Shown here: positions 27,220 through 35,350 of the stretch, piece after piece
Numbering within the stretch: position 1 is the first letter of the stretch
Layout of the letters: each line of letters starts with the position of its first letter
Origin: Staphylococcus sp. ACRSN
GTDB lineage: Bacteria; Bacillota; Bacilli; Staphylococcales; Staphylococcaceae
Assembly (NCBI RefSeq): GCF_022346615.1
Contig: NZ_JAKRNS010000001.1
Coordinates: forward strand, 334,591-398,590
Direction of reading: 5' to 3'
Length of the DNA stretch: 64,000 nucleotides
Made by a program: the position numbers and the translations under genes
The notes under the pieces: model-generated
Databases searched by the model: none
What the model was told of the DNA's origin: nothing
Seen by the model: only the letters and a program-made list of their open reading frames with translations

Positions 27220-28431
27220 ATGACTGACCCTTCCCATGTGAACAAGATAAATCAGAATTGGGGCGTGATTTTAGCAATTGTCTTTATTGCATCAACGCTC
27301 CGTGCGCCACTTACTTCAGTAGGGCCTGTTGTAGATGAAATAAAGCATGTGATGGAAATAAATAACAGCGTGGCAGGGATATTAACAACAATACCGCTTG
27401 TTATTTTCGCTATTGTATCACCTGTGGTATCAAAAGTGACTGTGCGTTTAACAATGTCACGAACAATACTCTACTCGACAATTTTACTTATTATTGCGCT
27501 TTTTATGAGAGTAGCTGGTGACTTTACTCTTTTTATTATAGGTACAGTAGTATTAGGTATAGCCATTGCATTTGGCAATGTTGTATTACCGAGCTATGTA
27601 AAGTGGTATTTCCCGTTGCAAATTGGAATCGCAACAGGAATATATAGTGGAACAATGAATTTTACTGCAGGTTTAGGAGGCGGTTTAAGTTTTCCTTTAT
27701 CACAAATATCACCAATTGGATTTAGGTTATCGCTTGTATTTTGGAGTATTTTCGCTATTGTTGCAATCATTTTATGGTTGCCTAAAGCGCGTCAAGGAGC
27801 CAAATTAGAAAAAATCGCAACAGACTCGAATACAAAAGTAAAAACGAAGAAAATTAATATTATGAAATCTAAACTAGCTTGGACAATTGCTTTAACGATG
27901 GGATTTCAGTCTATGGTATTCTATACAGTTGTGGCATGGGTACCCTCAATATTAGTTGATAGAGGACTAGATCCTTCTACAGCAGGCTACTTACTAATGT
28001 TAAATCAATTTGCGCAGGTGCCAATGACCTTCACGTTTCCTATTATTGCTTCTAAGCTAAAGGATCAACGTATATTGGTAATTATTATTACATTATTGTT
28101 CCTAACTGGATTTAGTTTGTTCTTCACGCAATCATTAAGCTTGCTAATTACAGGTATTATTATTGCAGGGTTAGCGATGGGAGCATGCTTTAGCTTGTGT
28201 ATGACATTCTTTTCTATTCGTGCAAAAACGAGTGAGGGTAGTATCTCGTTATCTGGATTTGGTCAGTCTGTTGGTTATTTAATAGCAGCAATAGGACCAT
28301 TCTTAATTGGATATCTACATGATGCAACAGACAGTTGGATATCTGGAATTATTGCTTTGATTGTGATGTCAGTACTGTTCTTCTTATTTGGGTATCCAGC
28401 CTCGAAGAAACGAGTGATTGAGGATGATTAG
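27220..28431 (+). CDS. MFS transporter, CynX/NimT family
   Basis: 403 residues, about 12 transmembrane helices. The N-terminal block ASTLRAPLTSVGPVVDEI is the signature of the CynX/NimT (YycB) cyanate/nitroimidazole-type subfamily. It is the last gene of the ureide run, 99 nt after carbamate kinase with a hairpin between. Its position makes export of oxamate, the predicted end product, or exchange of a ureide anion an attractive inference; the sequence alone does not show the substrate. GGTGAT-like site before the ATG. Confidence 0.85.
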   Translation: MTDPSHVNKINQNWGVILAIVFIASTLRAPLTSVGPVVDEIKHVMEINNSVAGILTTIPLVIFAIVSPVVSKVTVRLTMSRTILYSTILLIIALFMRVAGDFTLFIIGTVVLGIAIAFGNVVLPSYVKWYFPLQIGIATGIYSGTMNFTAGLGGGLSFPLSQISPIGFRLSLVFWSIFAIVAIILWLPKARQGAKLEKIATDSNTKVKTKKINIMKSKLAWTIALTMGFQSMVFYTVVAWVPSILVDRGLDPSTAGYLLMLNQFAQVPMTFTFPIIASKLKDQRILVIIITLLFLTGFSLFFTQSLSLLITGIIIAGLAMGACFSLCMTFFSIRAKTSEGSISLSGFGQSVGYLIAAIGPFLIGYLHDATDSWISGIIALIVMSVLFFLFGYPASKKRVIEDD

Positions 28432-28586
28432 ACCTTAATAAATTGATTTGATATAGCCGAAATAGTATTTAAATTATTCGATGTTAAATCAAATATGATT
28501 AGTTATCAAATATCCTTTTATTTTGGAAAGCAGAGTTAGCTATATACTAAATACAATACAAAGCATTGATATAAAAAGAAAAATCT

Positions 28587-28936
28587 AGGACATAAAGCCT
28601 AGAAAATGAGTCGGTAAATGTGTTTTTATATTCATTTACTGGCTTTTTATTTACAGTATTTCGTATTTTTGGCTCGATTTACTAGAATATCGTCTCAGTT
28701 TTGGTATTCGATTGGTATTGCTTGCTCAGAAGTTTTGCCAAACACTTCGTAAAAATCTATGCTTTTACATTAAAAGATAAAGCATAGATTTTGTAACATG
28801 CTGACCACGAGTGCGTAGTATGAGTAAGAGACTACACGCTCGAACCATTTCATAGTAAGGCAAGCATGCACGTTCAAAATCATTAGATTTTAAATAAAAA
28901 AACGAGCTAATCGGTAATAGATTAACTCGTTTTTTT
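28587..28936. other. structured intergenic region with several hairpins
   Basis: The 627-nt gap 28432-29058 has no gene. It holds in order: a small CTAGG/CCTAG hairpin; an AGTCGGTAAATG/CATTTACTGGCT hairpin followed by T5 (about 28608-28650), probably the terminator of the transporter run; AAAATCTATGCTTT/AAAGCATAGATTTT (28752-28792); a 12-bp hairpin with CGAG...CTCG ends (about 28809-28842); and a final terminator. It resembles repeat-type staphylococcal intergenic elements or a small RNA locus. Confidence 0.5.
28896..28936. terminator. bidirectional terminator next to the aminotransferase gene
   Basis: AAAACGAG-TAATC/GATTA-CTCGTTTT hairpin with A6 on one side and T7 on the other. Confidence 0.85.
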
Positions 28937-29058
28937 GAGAATGAGGATTTATATCCTGGTATCGTCGTTTATAATAAATAAGTTTCATTTACTTTATGAT
29001 GAAGTTTAATGCTTGAGCGCAATGTGATTATTCATTTAAGTTTTAAATGCGATTCGCC

Positions 29059-30273
29059 TTATAAAGTGTAATGTTCTATCAGTGTTGACAGTGCTTTTTC
29101 AGGATTTAAATTTGGAACGCCTTGTTGTGATAAAAACAGTGAAAATACTGATAAGAAAGTTAATATATTTTGTTTTTCTACGGCATAACCCATAATACCA
29201 ATTCTCCAAATTTTGCCTTGTAAGTCTCCAAATGATCCGGCAATTTCAATACCATAGTTCTTCAAAAGACCTTCTCTGATGGAAGCATCTTCTACACCAT
29301 TAGGTATTTTAATACAAATAACCATCTTCATTTCATTTGTTTCATCTCCATAGATTTCAAGCCCTAACGCTTTAAGCGCGGATTTTAATCCTTCTTGGTG
29401 AAATGCATGGCGCTGTGCACGTGCTTCAATACCTTCCGCGAGAGCAATCTTTAAACCTGTGTTCAATGCATAGATTGAAGTGGTAGATTCAGTATGATGA
29501 TTTAGACGTTTAGGGCTCCAGTAATCCTGTAATTGAGTTAAATCTAAATAGTTGCTACGGATGAATGGTTCTTGTTCTGAAATCTCATTCGAGCGTATGC
29601 CAAGCTCAACGCGTTTACGACGATTAATTGCTTCACTAAAGCGCTCATTAAATGTAATTGGTGTGATACCTGAAGGTATAGACAAACATTTTTGTGCGCC
29701 ACCTATAACGGCATCAAGTTCCCAATCATCAACAGGTATAATCATTCCTTGATATGTTGCAACTGCATCTACAACTGATAAAATGCCACGTTCTTTACAA
29801 GCGCGACCAATTTTATCAATAGGCTGAAGTCGCCCTGTAGATGTTTCGCCATGTACAATGGCAAGGACTTTTGGATTGATTTCGTCTAACGCCTTGATAA
29901 TTTCTTCTTGATCAAATACTTCACCCATAGGCTTTTTAATATTGTGTACAATACCACCAGCTCTTGTTACAAGTTCAGTAAATAAATAACCAAAACGGCC
30001 GATAATTGGCACAAGTACTTCATCACCAGGTTTCACCACACTAGCAATTACAGCTTCCAAACCTGCGCGGCTCGTGCCGTCAATTGGGAATGACCATTTG
30101 TTTTTAGTCAAAAAAGATTGGCGAATTAATTCCATTGTTTCATTCATTATATCAACAAATTCGTAGTCGAATTGACCTAATATAGAATTCGACATTGCTT
30201 GAGAAACACGAGGGTCTACACTTACAGGACCAGGTGTCATTATTAACCGTTTATTAATCTTCAAATCATCCAT
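29059..30273 (-). CDS. pucG: PucG-like class V aminotransferase ((S)-ureidoglycine-glyoxylate type)
   Basis: 404-residue PLP enzyme. It starts like alanine/serine-glyoxylate aminotransferases (LIMTPGPVSVDPRV), with DGTSRAGLEAV and the Schiff-base lysine in GGAQKCLSIPSG (Lys195). In B. subtilis PucG transfers the amino group of ureidoglycine to glyoxylate, giving oxalurate and glycine. Beside a ureide cluster that function is likely, and it would bypass the AllE/AllD steps. Generic serine- or alanine-glyoxylate transaminase remains possible. Start 30273: GAGGT 7 nt upstream; an earlier in-frame ATG at 30306 has no ribosome site. Confidence 0.83.
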   Translation of the reverse strand: MDDLKINKRLIMTPGPVSVDPRVSQAMSNSILGQFDYEFVDIMNETMELIRQSFLTKNKWSFPIDGTSRAGLEAVIASVVKPGDEVLVPIIGRFGYLFTELVTRAGGIVHNIKKPMGEVFDQEEIIKALDEINPKVLAIVHGETSTGRLQPIDKIGRACKERGILSVVDAVATYQGMIIPVDDWELDAVIGGAQKCLSIPSGITPITFNERFSEAINRRKRVELGIRSNEISEQEPFIRSNYLDLTQLQDYWSPKRLNHHTESTTSIYALNTGLKIALAEGIEARAQRHAFHQEGLKSALKALGLEIYGDETNEMKMVICIKIPNGVEDASIREGLLKNYGIEIAGSFGDLQGKIWRIGIMGYAVEKQNILTFLSVFSLFLSQQGVPNLNPEKALSTLIEHYTL

Positions 30274-30430
30274 ATTTATAACCTCATTTTCTTTAAATTC
30301 CGTCATTTTACATTATACATGAATGTGTATGTAGATTATTCGTCAAAATTGATGAATTAATATATATAATTTGTTAGAATATTACAAAAATTAAAGGTGG
30401 TATGTGTATTTGTTTGTATGAAATAGCAGA

Positions 30431-31159
30431 TTAATTTTGCAATATAGCAATATTGATTGCATTTGCAAATTCATGCATTCTGGAACTCCAATTTGTTTCA
30501 TCTTCCCTTGAATAACGAGTTAAATCTCTATTGTTGAAAAATTCGGCTCTTTGGCCTAGTGATAACTCTAATTGAACACCTGCTTGTTTTGCATTTTGAT
30601 TAGCGATATTTGCATCTGAAGTGCCTGCTAAATTTTGAGGTGTGGGTTGTACATTAAAGCCTCTCAATTCTAATTGTTTTTTGATAGATGATTTTAAGGC
30701 TTCATCTTTCCCTCCAATATAAACCGCTGGAATGTCACCGCTTGCTCCGTGAATCATTACAGATTGATTCATATGTTGTTGCATATCTAATATGGTAGGT
30801 TCATCATAATTAGTTGATGTCACATGCAATTCATTATTATTAGTAATCCTTATCCCTTCAAAACTATAAAAATTATATAGGCCACGATTAGCGATTAATT
30901 TAGAAACTTCAGTTGTTCCCGGTTCTATATTACCACCATGCACCGCAGCTATGATTGTATTGCTAAATCGTTGGTCATAAGATAAGTTCCAATCAATTCC
31001 TTCTTCTGTATTATTCAATAACTCCGTCATAGAAGTATAACTATCGGCATATGTAGGTTTAGAAGATAACAATAAAAGGTAAATGAAGATAAAAGCTAAA
31101 ATAATAATAATTAATTTCCTTCTCAAAATACATCGTAAAAAATAAGTGTTTACTAACAT
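30431..31159 (-). CDS. secreted poly-gamma-glutamate hydrolase family protein
   Basis: 242 residues. A basic N-terminus and hydrophobic segment (about 14-33) end in a TYADS site, so it is secreted or membrane-tethered. The catalytic domain matches the phage PghP/YjqB/YmaC zinc family: AAVHGGNIEPGTTE (His74, Glu79), FYSFEG, LHVTSTNYDEP (His112) and MIHGASG (His137). These enzymes cut poly-gamma-glutamate, a capsule of some staphylococci and bacilli. No capBCAD synthesis genes lie in the window. AGGAGA is 6 nt before the ATG. Confidence 0.82.
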   Translation of the reverse strand: MLVNTYFLRCILRRKLIIIILAFIFIYLLLLSSKPTYADSYTSMTELLNNTEEGIDWNLSYDQRFSNTIIAAVHGGNIEPGTTEVSKLIANRGLYNFYSFEGIRITNNNELHVTSTNYDEPTILDMQQHMNQSVMIHGASGDIPAVYIGGKDEALKSSIKKQLELRGFNVQPTPQNLAGTSDANIANQNAKQAGVQLELSLGQRAEFFNNRDLTRYSREDETNWSSRMHEFANAINIAILQN

Positions 31160-31418
31160 TGAATTCTCCTATATTATAAAATTTTCAAACACAATGAGTA
31201 TGTTATCATATAATTATTAAATTAATGAATTATTTTTAATTTTAAATTAAAAAATATGAAAATTTGTTTTTAAACGATGTGGATTTTGGTTAGTATTATT
31301 AAATGTTGTTATTTGGAATGCAATGGTAGTGCTTTATTTAAGGAATGAGTATTTTAAACATGAGTGAATTATTTTAAAATGGACAATGCGGAAAGAGGAT
31401 TTGAAGGAGGATTTATAA

Positions 31419-31940
31419 ATGATTAATATTATATCAGCGGTAGGATCAATTGGAACATTTGTGATGGCATTGTTCTATTTTGTATCGGTGAGTATACAAC
31501 TATATCAAATGAAGATTAGCTTTATACCTGCACTTAGTTTTAATCAAATACTTGTTACGCGTGAAAATAATAAAATCCAACTTACGAACACTGGTATCGA
31601 CAGTGAATCAGAACAAGATTATATGAAATTATATAATTTAGGTGGAGGCGCTGCAAAAAATATTAAAGTCGAGATTTATTTAGGTGATGATGATGTATTG
31701 CAGCGTAAGTATATTAATATATTACCTAGTAAAGAAGGCTATTTATTACCGATTAACAAAGATGTTTATAGTGAAATAGAAAGCACGATAAAAAATGAAG
31801 GTTATGAATCAAATTTGAATATAAAAATAACATATAAACATAATGTAAGTAGAAAGGAACAACACTTGCACTTAAACGGGAAGATCGATAGTTTTAACAC
31901 TTATAATGATAAATCTGTTTATGAATTACAATTCTTTTAA
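31419..31940 (+). CDS. membrane-anchored protein of unknown function
   Basis: 173 residues, unrecognised. One N-terminal transmembrane helix (about residues 7-29) and a soluble, beta-rich remainder with a GGGAAKNIKVEIYLGDDD segment that looks like an Ig-like strand pair; such single-TM proteins of this layout are common orphans in staphylococci. GGAGG is 9 nt before the ATG. It has its own downstream hairpin. No functional clue from neighbours. Confidence 0.7.
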   Translation: MINIISAVGSIGTFVMALFYFVSVSIQLYQMKISFIPALSFNQILVTRENNKIQLTNTGIDSESEQDYMKLYNLGGGAAKNIKVEIYLGDDDVLQRKYINILPSKEGYLLPINKDVYSEIESTIKNEGYESNLNIKITYKHNVSRKEQHLHLNGKIDSFNTYNDKSVYELQFF

Positions 31941-31990
31941 TTCGAACAAGATAATATGAGATAAGTATCATACATTAGAGATGATGCATG

Positions 31991-32032
31991 GCGTTTCTTT
32001 AAAAATGTTGAAAACATTTATTTTAGAAACGC
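31991..32032 (+). terminator. terminator of the 31419 gene
   Basis: GCGTTTCT...AGAAACGC long imperfect hairpin followed by TTTATTGTT. The open frame covering it on the plus strand is treated as spurious. Confidence 0.6.
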
Positions 32033-32131
32033 TTTATTGTTGTCGGTTAAACAATGAATTTAATTTATTTTGTGTAAGTGGGCCATATCCTATAAACTTA
32101 ATAATGAATTTAAACGATGGAGTGACGAAGG

Positions 32132-32872
32132 ATGATAAATGTAAAGGCACCAAATTCTATTTTTATGGAACATCATGAATCAAATCATGCAGTATTATTG
32201 TTACATTCTTTTACTGGTACGGTAAGAGATGTGAAATTATTGGCAAATAAATTATATAAGGCAGGTTATACGTGCTATGTACCTGCTTATGATGGACATG
32301 GACTACTATTGGAAGATTTAATGCAATATGATACAGATGATTGGTTGAAAAATGCGGAATCTGGATATCATTTTTTAGAAGAGCAAGGATATGAAAAAAT
32401 TAGTGTTTGTGGTGTGTCGCTTGGCGGTATCTTATCACTTAAATTAGCAGAAACGAAACCTGTTCATTCGCTTGTAGTGATGTCTACGCCCTTTAGTAAA
32501 GATGATGCGGGATTAGTGGGTAGATTGGAATATTATGGCCAACGTATGGGAGAATTAGTAGGATTGACGGAGGAAGAAATAGAAAAACAACTAAGCATGA
32601 TTGAAAATTATCATCCATATTTACAGAAATTTAAAGTGTTAGTAGATGAAGTTATGGCAAACTTAACTTATATTAACGCACCAATTGCAGTGAAATATGG
32701 CGAGCAAGATGAACCTTCTTATACAGTGAGTGCAAATTACATTTACGAACATATCAAACATGAAGATAAAGAAATTACAGGATATCCACATTCTAAACAT
32801 TTAATGACACATGGTGAGGATCGTGGAGATGTGGAACAAGACGTGATTGCTTTCTTTGAAGACTATGAGTAA
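32132..32872 (+). CDS. carboxylesterase (Est30-like alpha/beta hydrolase)
   Basis: 246 residues. LLLHSFTGTVRDV (oxyanion region, about 22-34), nucleophile elbow CGVSLGG (Ser96), acid in YGEQDEPS and His in PHSKHLMTHG give a full triad. The layout fits the Bacillus/Geobacillus Est30 carboxylesterases and monoacylglycerol-lipase-like enzymes acting on short acyl esters in the cytoplasm. GGAG is 9 nt before the ATG. Monocistronic. Confidence 0.9.
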   Translation: MINVKAPNSIFMEHHESNHAVLLLHSFTGTVRDVKLLANKLYKAGYTCYVPAYDGHGLLLEDLMQYDTDDWLKNAESGYHFLEEQGYEKISVCGVSLGGILSLKLAETKPVHSLVVMSTPFSKDDAGLVGRLEYYGQRMGELVGLTEEEIEKQLSMIENYHPYLQKFKVLVDEVMANLTYINAPIAVKYGEQDEPSYTVSANYIYEHIKHEDKEITGYPHSKHLMTHGEDRGDVEQDVIAFFEDYE

Positions 32873-32949
32873 TATCGTATGGTATATTTTATTTTGATTT
32901 ACACTAAATGCACTTAGTATTTTTTATTGTGTAGTAGGAAAATATTATA

Positions 32950-32995
32950 AAAAGAGTGGTGCTTGAAATCTTTGTGTTTCAAGCACCACTCTTTT
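32950..32995. terminator. bidirectional terminator
   Basis: AAAGAGTGGTGCTTGAAA/TTTCAAGCACCACTCTTT perfect long hairpin between convergent genes. Confidence 0.92.
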
Positions 32996-33052
32996 AAATC
33001 GTGATCTAAACCTTAGAATGTGTAAGTATTGTGTTGTTTATTGAAGGTGTGT

Positions 33053-33424
33053 TTATTTCCTCCAAAATGAAGTACATTCTTGTTTATCATCAATATTATA
33101 TTGGATGATTGTTTTTAATAAATCATAATCGATATCTTGTGTCCATTTTATTTTGAATAGATTATTAGTTTGGGCATAGCCTGACTTATCTATACGATCA
33201 GAAAATGCATCCATTGCTTTTGTTTCAGGTGCAATAGAAAAGTGCTGTTTCGCCTTGCTAAATCCAATGATAAATGTATCATGATCTGTATACATAGGCT
33301 GATTCCATTTAACCGTTGTATCTAATTGAGGAAATGTTTCTTGTATCCAATGAAATAACTGAGTCATCGTTTCTTTTTGATCATCTTTTTCTAATGAATC
33401 AATAAACGCTTTAAATAATTCCAA
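33053..33424 (-). CDS. DUF1801 / YdhG-like (frataxin-fold) protein
   Basis: 123 residues with the DUF1801 pattern: TTVKWNQPMY (residues 36-45), FIIGFSKAKQHFSIAPE and a C-terminal amphipathic helix. The B. subtilis relative YdhG (Fra) has a frataxin fold and supplies iron for cluster and haem synthesis. The start is TTG, preceded by GGGGAG about 11 nt upstream. The 306-nt gap beyond it (33425-33730) contains only hairpins. Confidence 0.8.
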   Translation of the reverse strand: MELFKAFIDSLEKDDQKETMTQLFHWIQETFPQLDTTVKWNQPMYTDHDTFIIGFSKAKQHFSIAPETKAMDAFSDRIDKSGYAQTNNLFKIKWTQDIDYDLLKTIIQYNIDDKQECTSFWRK

Positions 33425-33595
33425 TTAAACTTCAACTCCCCTTAGTTAAAATATAAAATATTATTTTGATTATAGCACAGGAAAATTGTTAATTAAAAAG
33501 TTTGTGACATAAGCTGGATAGGGGAAGAGAGCGTAATATTAACGAGAAGAAATAGTAAATGAAAGGCATAATTAAATAAATAATGACACATAAAA

Positions 33596-33625
33596 ATACC
33601 AAAGCATACTAGCATGCTTTGGTAT
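33596..33625 (-). terminator. brnQ terminator
   Basis: ATACCAAAGCAT...ATGCTTTGGTAT perfect palindrome; on the minus strand it is followed by TTTTTAT. Confidence 0.75.
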
Positions 33626-33655
33626 GATTTGAAGCTTAACTATGCGAATTACAGT

Positions 33656-33680
33656 AAGTGCTTGTTTTGCGCACTTTTTT
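33656..33680 (+). other. plus-strand terminator-like hairpin without an upstream gene
   Basis: AAGTGC/GCACTT stem, 9-nt loop, then a T-run on the plus strand. All nearby genes are on the minus strand, so it could end a small plus-strand RNA or be chance. Confidence 0.35.
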
Positions 33681-33730
33681 GAACACTATCGTAGTAGTTT
33701 GCACAGTAAGATAAAGCTTATTTTAATGTT

Positions 33731-35050
33731 TTAGTTTATTTTAGTTGTTGGCATCTTCTTTTTTTTATTAACGAAAACACTATCTATGACTAAGCCTATT
33801 ACTAGTAAAAGTATAAATGGAATTAGCCAAGCAAGTTGAATATCTGACAACGGCAATGCGTTGTAGAAATTTGATATAGATGTTAATAATTTAAAGTCAC
33901 TAATAATCTGTAGCACAGAAATGATTAAGGTAAGAATTGTCGGTAAAATATAAGCAAACTTTAAATCATAAGGTATGAAAATACTTACTAAAGAAATGAG
34001 TACCAATACAATTGATGTAGGATAAATAAATGTGAGTAAAGGTACTGCTATTTGTAAAATTAAATCAAGCCCTAGTGTAGATACTAAGAAACCTAATAGT
34101 GAAAAAATAAGTACAAACATTTTGTAAGAAATCTTTGGTAGTTTCTTCATTGCAAATGCTGCACAAGCATTTACAAGTCCTACACAAGTTGTTAAGCATG
34201 CGAGAATAACAATAATACCAAAAATCAAATTACCTAATGAACCAAATACACGTAGTGAGTTGAAGGTTAAGATACCAGTGCCATCTTTAAAATCGCCTTG
34301 GCTCGTAGTTGCACCGACATATGCAAGCGCAAAATAGATTAACAATAATAAAATTGCAGAAATAAATCCGGCTTTGATGACATTTTTCACTAAAGTGCGA
34401 TGATCTTCTATACCATGCATTTTAAACATTTGTACGATCACAACTGAGAAAGCGAGTGCTGCTACAAGGTCCATTGTGAAATAGCCTTGTAAAATACCTG
34501 AAACAACAGGTGTTTTTGCATAATCTCCAGATGCTTGCCCTATAGAACCTTCAGGGTTAAAGATTACTAATATACATAGAATAGCTATAATAATAATTAA
34601 TATTGGTGTTAAGTATTTTCCTAAATTATCTATAATGCGGCTTGGATATAATGCTATAAAATAAACAATAAAGAAAAATATAATAGAAAATACAATTAAC
34701 GTTGTTTGGTTATGTACAGGTAAAATATGATTTGTACCTATTTCATATGCCACATTTGCTGCTCTCGGAATGCCATAAAGCGCTCCGATAGACAAATATA
34801 TACATACTGCAAAAATAGTGCCGAATATTGGATGTACTTTATTACCAATACTTTCAACACCACCATTCATATATGCGACTACAATAACAGTTAAATAAGG
34901 TAGTAAAATACCTGTTATCGCAAATCCACCCATCGCAATCCACATGTTATCTTGAGCAGTATACCCAAGCATCGGTGGGAAAATTAAATTTCCAGCCCCA
35001 AAGAAAAAAGAAAATAGCATGAGACCAGACATTAATATTAGTTTATTCAT
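33731..35050 (-). CDS. brnQ: branched-chain amino acid transport system II carrier protein
   Basis: 439 residues, about 12 transmembrane helices. The N-terminus (FGAGNLIFPPMLG) and IPRAANVAYEIG are signatures of LIVCS-family Na+-coupled Leu/Ile/Val importers. S. aureus has several BrnQ paralogues; which this matches is not decidable here. GAGGT lies 6 nt before the ATG, and a CodY-like box lies about 80 nt upstream. It is divergent from the NSS transporter across 300 nt. Confidence 0.93.
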   Translation of the reverse strand: MNKLILMSGLMLFSFFFGAGNLIFPPMLGYTAQDNMWIAMGGFAITGILLPYLTVIVVAYMNGGVESIGNKVHPIFGTIFAVCIYLSIGALYGIPRAANVAYEIGTNHILPVHNQTTLIVFSIIFFFIVYFIALYPSRIIDNLGKYLTPILIIIIAILCILVIFNPEGSIGQASGDYAKTPVVSGILQGYFTMDLVAALAFSVVIVQMFKMHGIEDHRTLVKNVIKAGFISAILLLLIYFALAYVGATTSQGDFKDGTGILTFNSLRVFGSLGNLIFGIIVILACLTTCVGLVNACAAFAMKKLPKISYKMFVLIFSLLGFLVSTLGLDLILQIAVPLLTFIYPTSIVLVLISLVSIFIPYDLKFAYILPTILTLIISVLQIISDFKLLTSISNFYNALPLSDIQLAWLIPFILLLVIGLVIDSVFVNKKKKMPTTKIN

Positions 35051-35128
35051 TTGATTACCTCAATTTCAAGGATATTTACTTGCGCAAAACACAAAATACT
35101 TTAACATAGAAATTCATTTAATTCAATG

Positions 35129-35143
35129 AACTTTCAGACAATT
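35129..35143 (-). promoter_or_regulatory. CodY-like box upstream of brnQ
   Basis: AACTTTCAGACAATT matches the palindromic CodY consensus AATTTTCWGAAAATT at 13 of 15 positions. CodY repression of BCAA importers is well known. The rest of the gap 35051-35350 shows only AT-rich promoter-like sequence and a poor cre-like CTAAAACGCTTTAA near 35299. Confidence 0.6.
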
Positions 35144-35350
35144 TTTAATATTTAAAGTATTACAATTACATATAGTCACAAATTATACATTTTCAGTGCG
35201 ATATACGTTAGCTAAGTGCCATATCAAAATCTATTAAAGTGAACATTAAAATGCTATTGAGAGGTTACTTGAAAAATGGTATAGTATAATTTATATCACT
35301 AAAACGCTTTAACGCAATAAAGTTTTGTAAAATATAAAGGATGTAGAGTT

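Noticed and set aside
31981..32178. 65-codon open frame between the orphan membrane gene and the carboxylesterase
   Set aside because: It covers a terminator hairpin and runs into the esterase gene in another frame, with no ribosome site.
35297..35312. cre-like CTAAAACGCTTTAA before the NSS transporter
   Set aside because: Three mismatches including conserved end bases.
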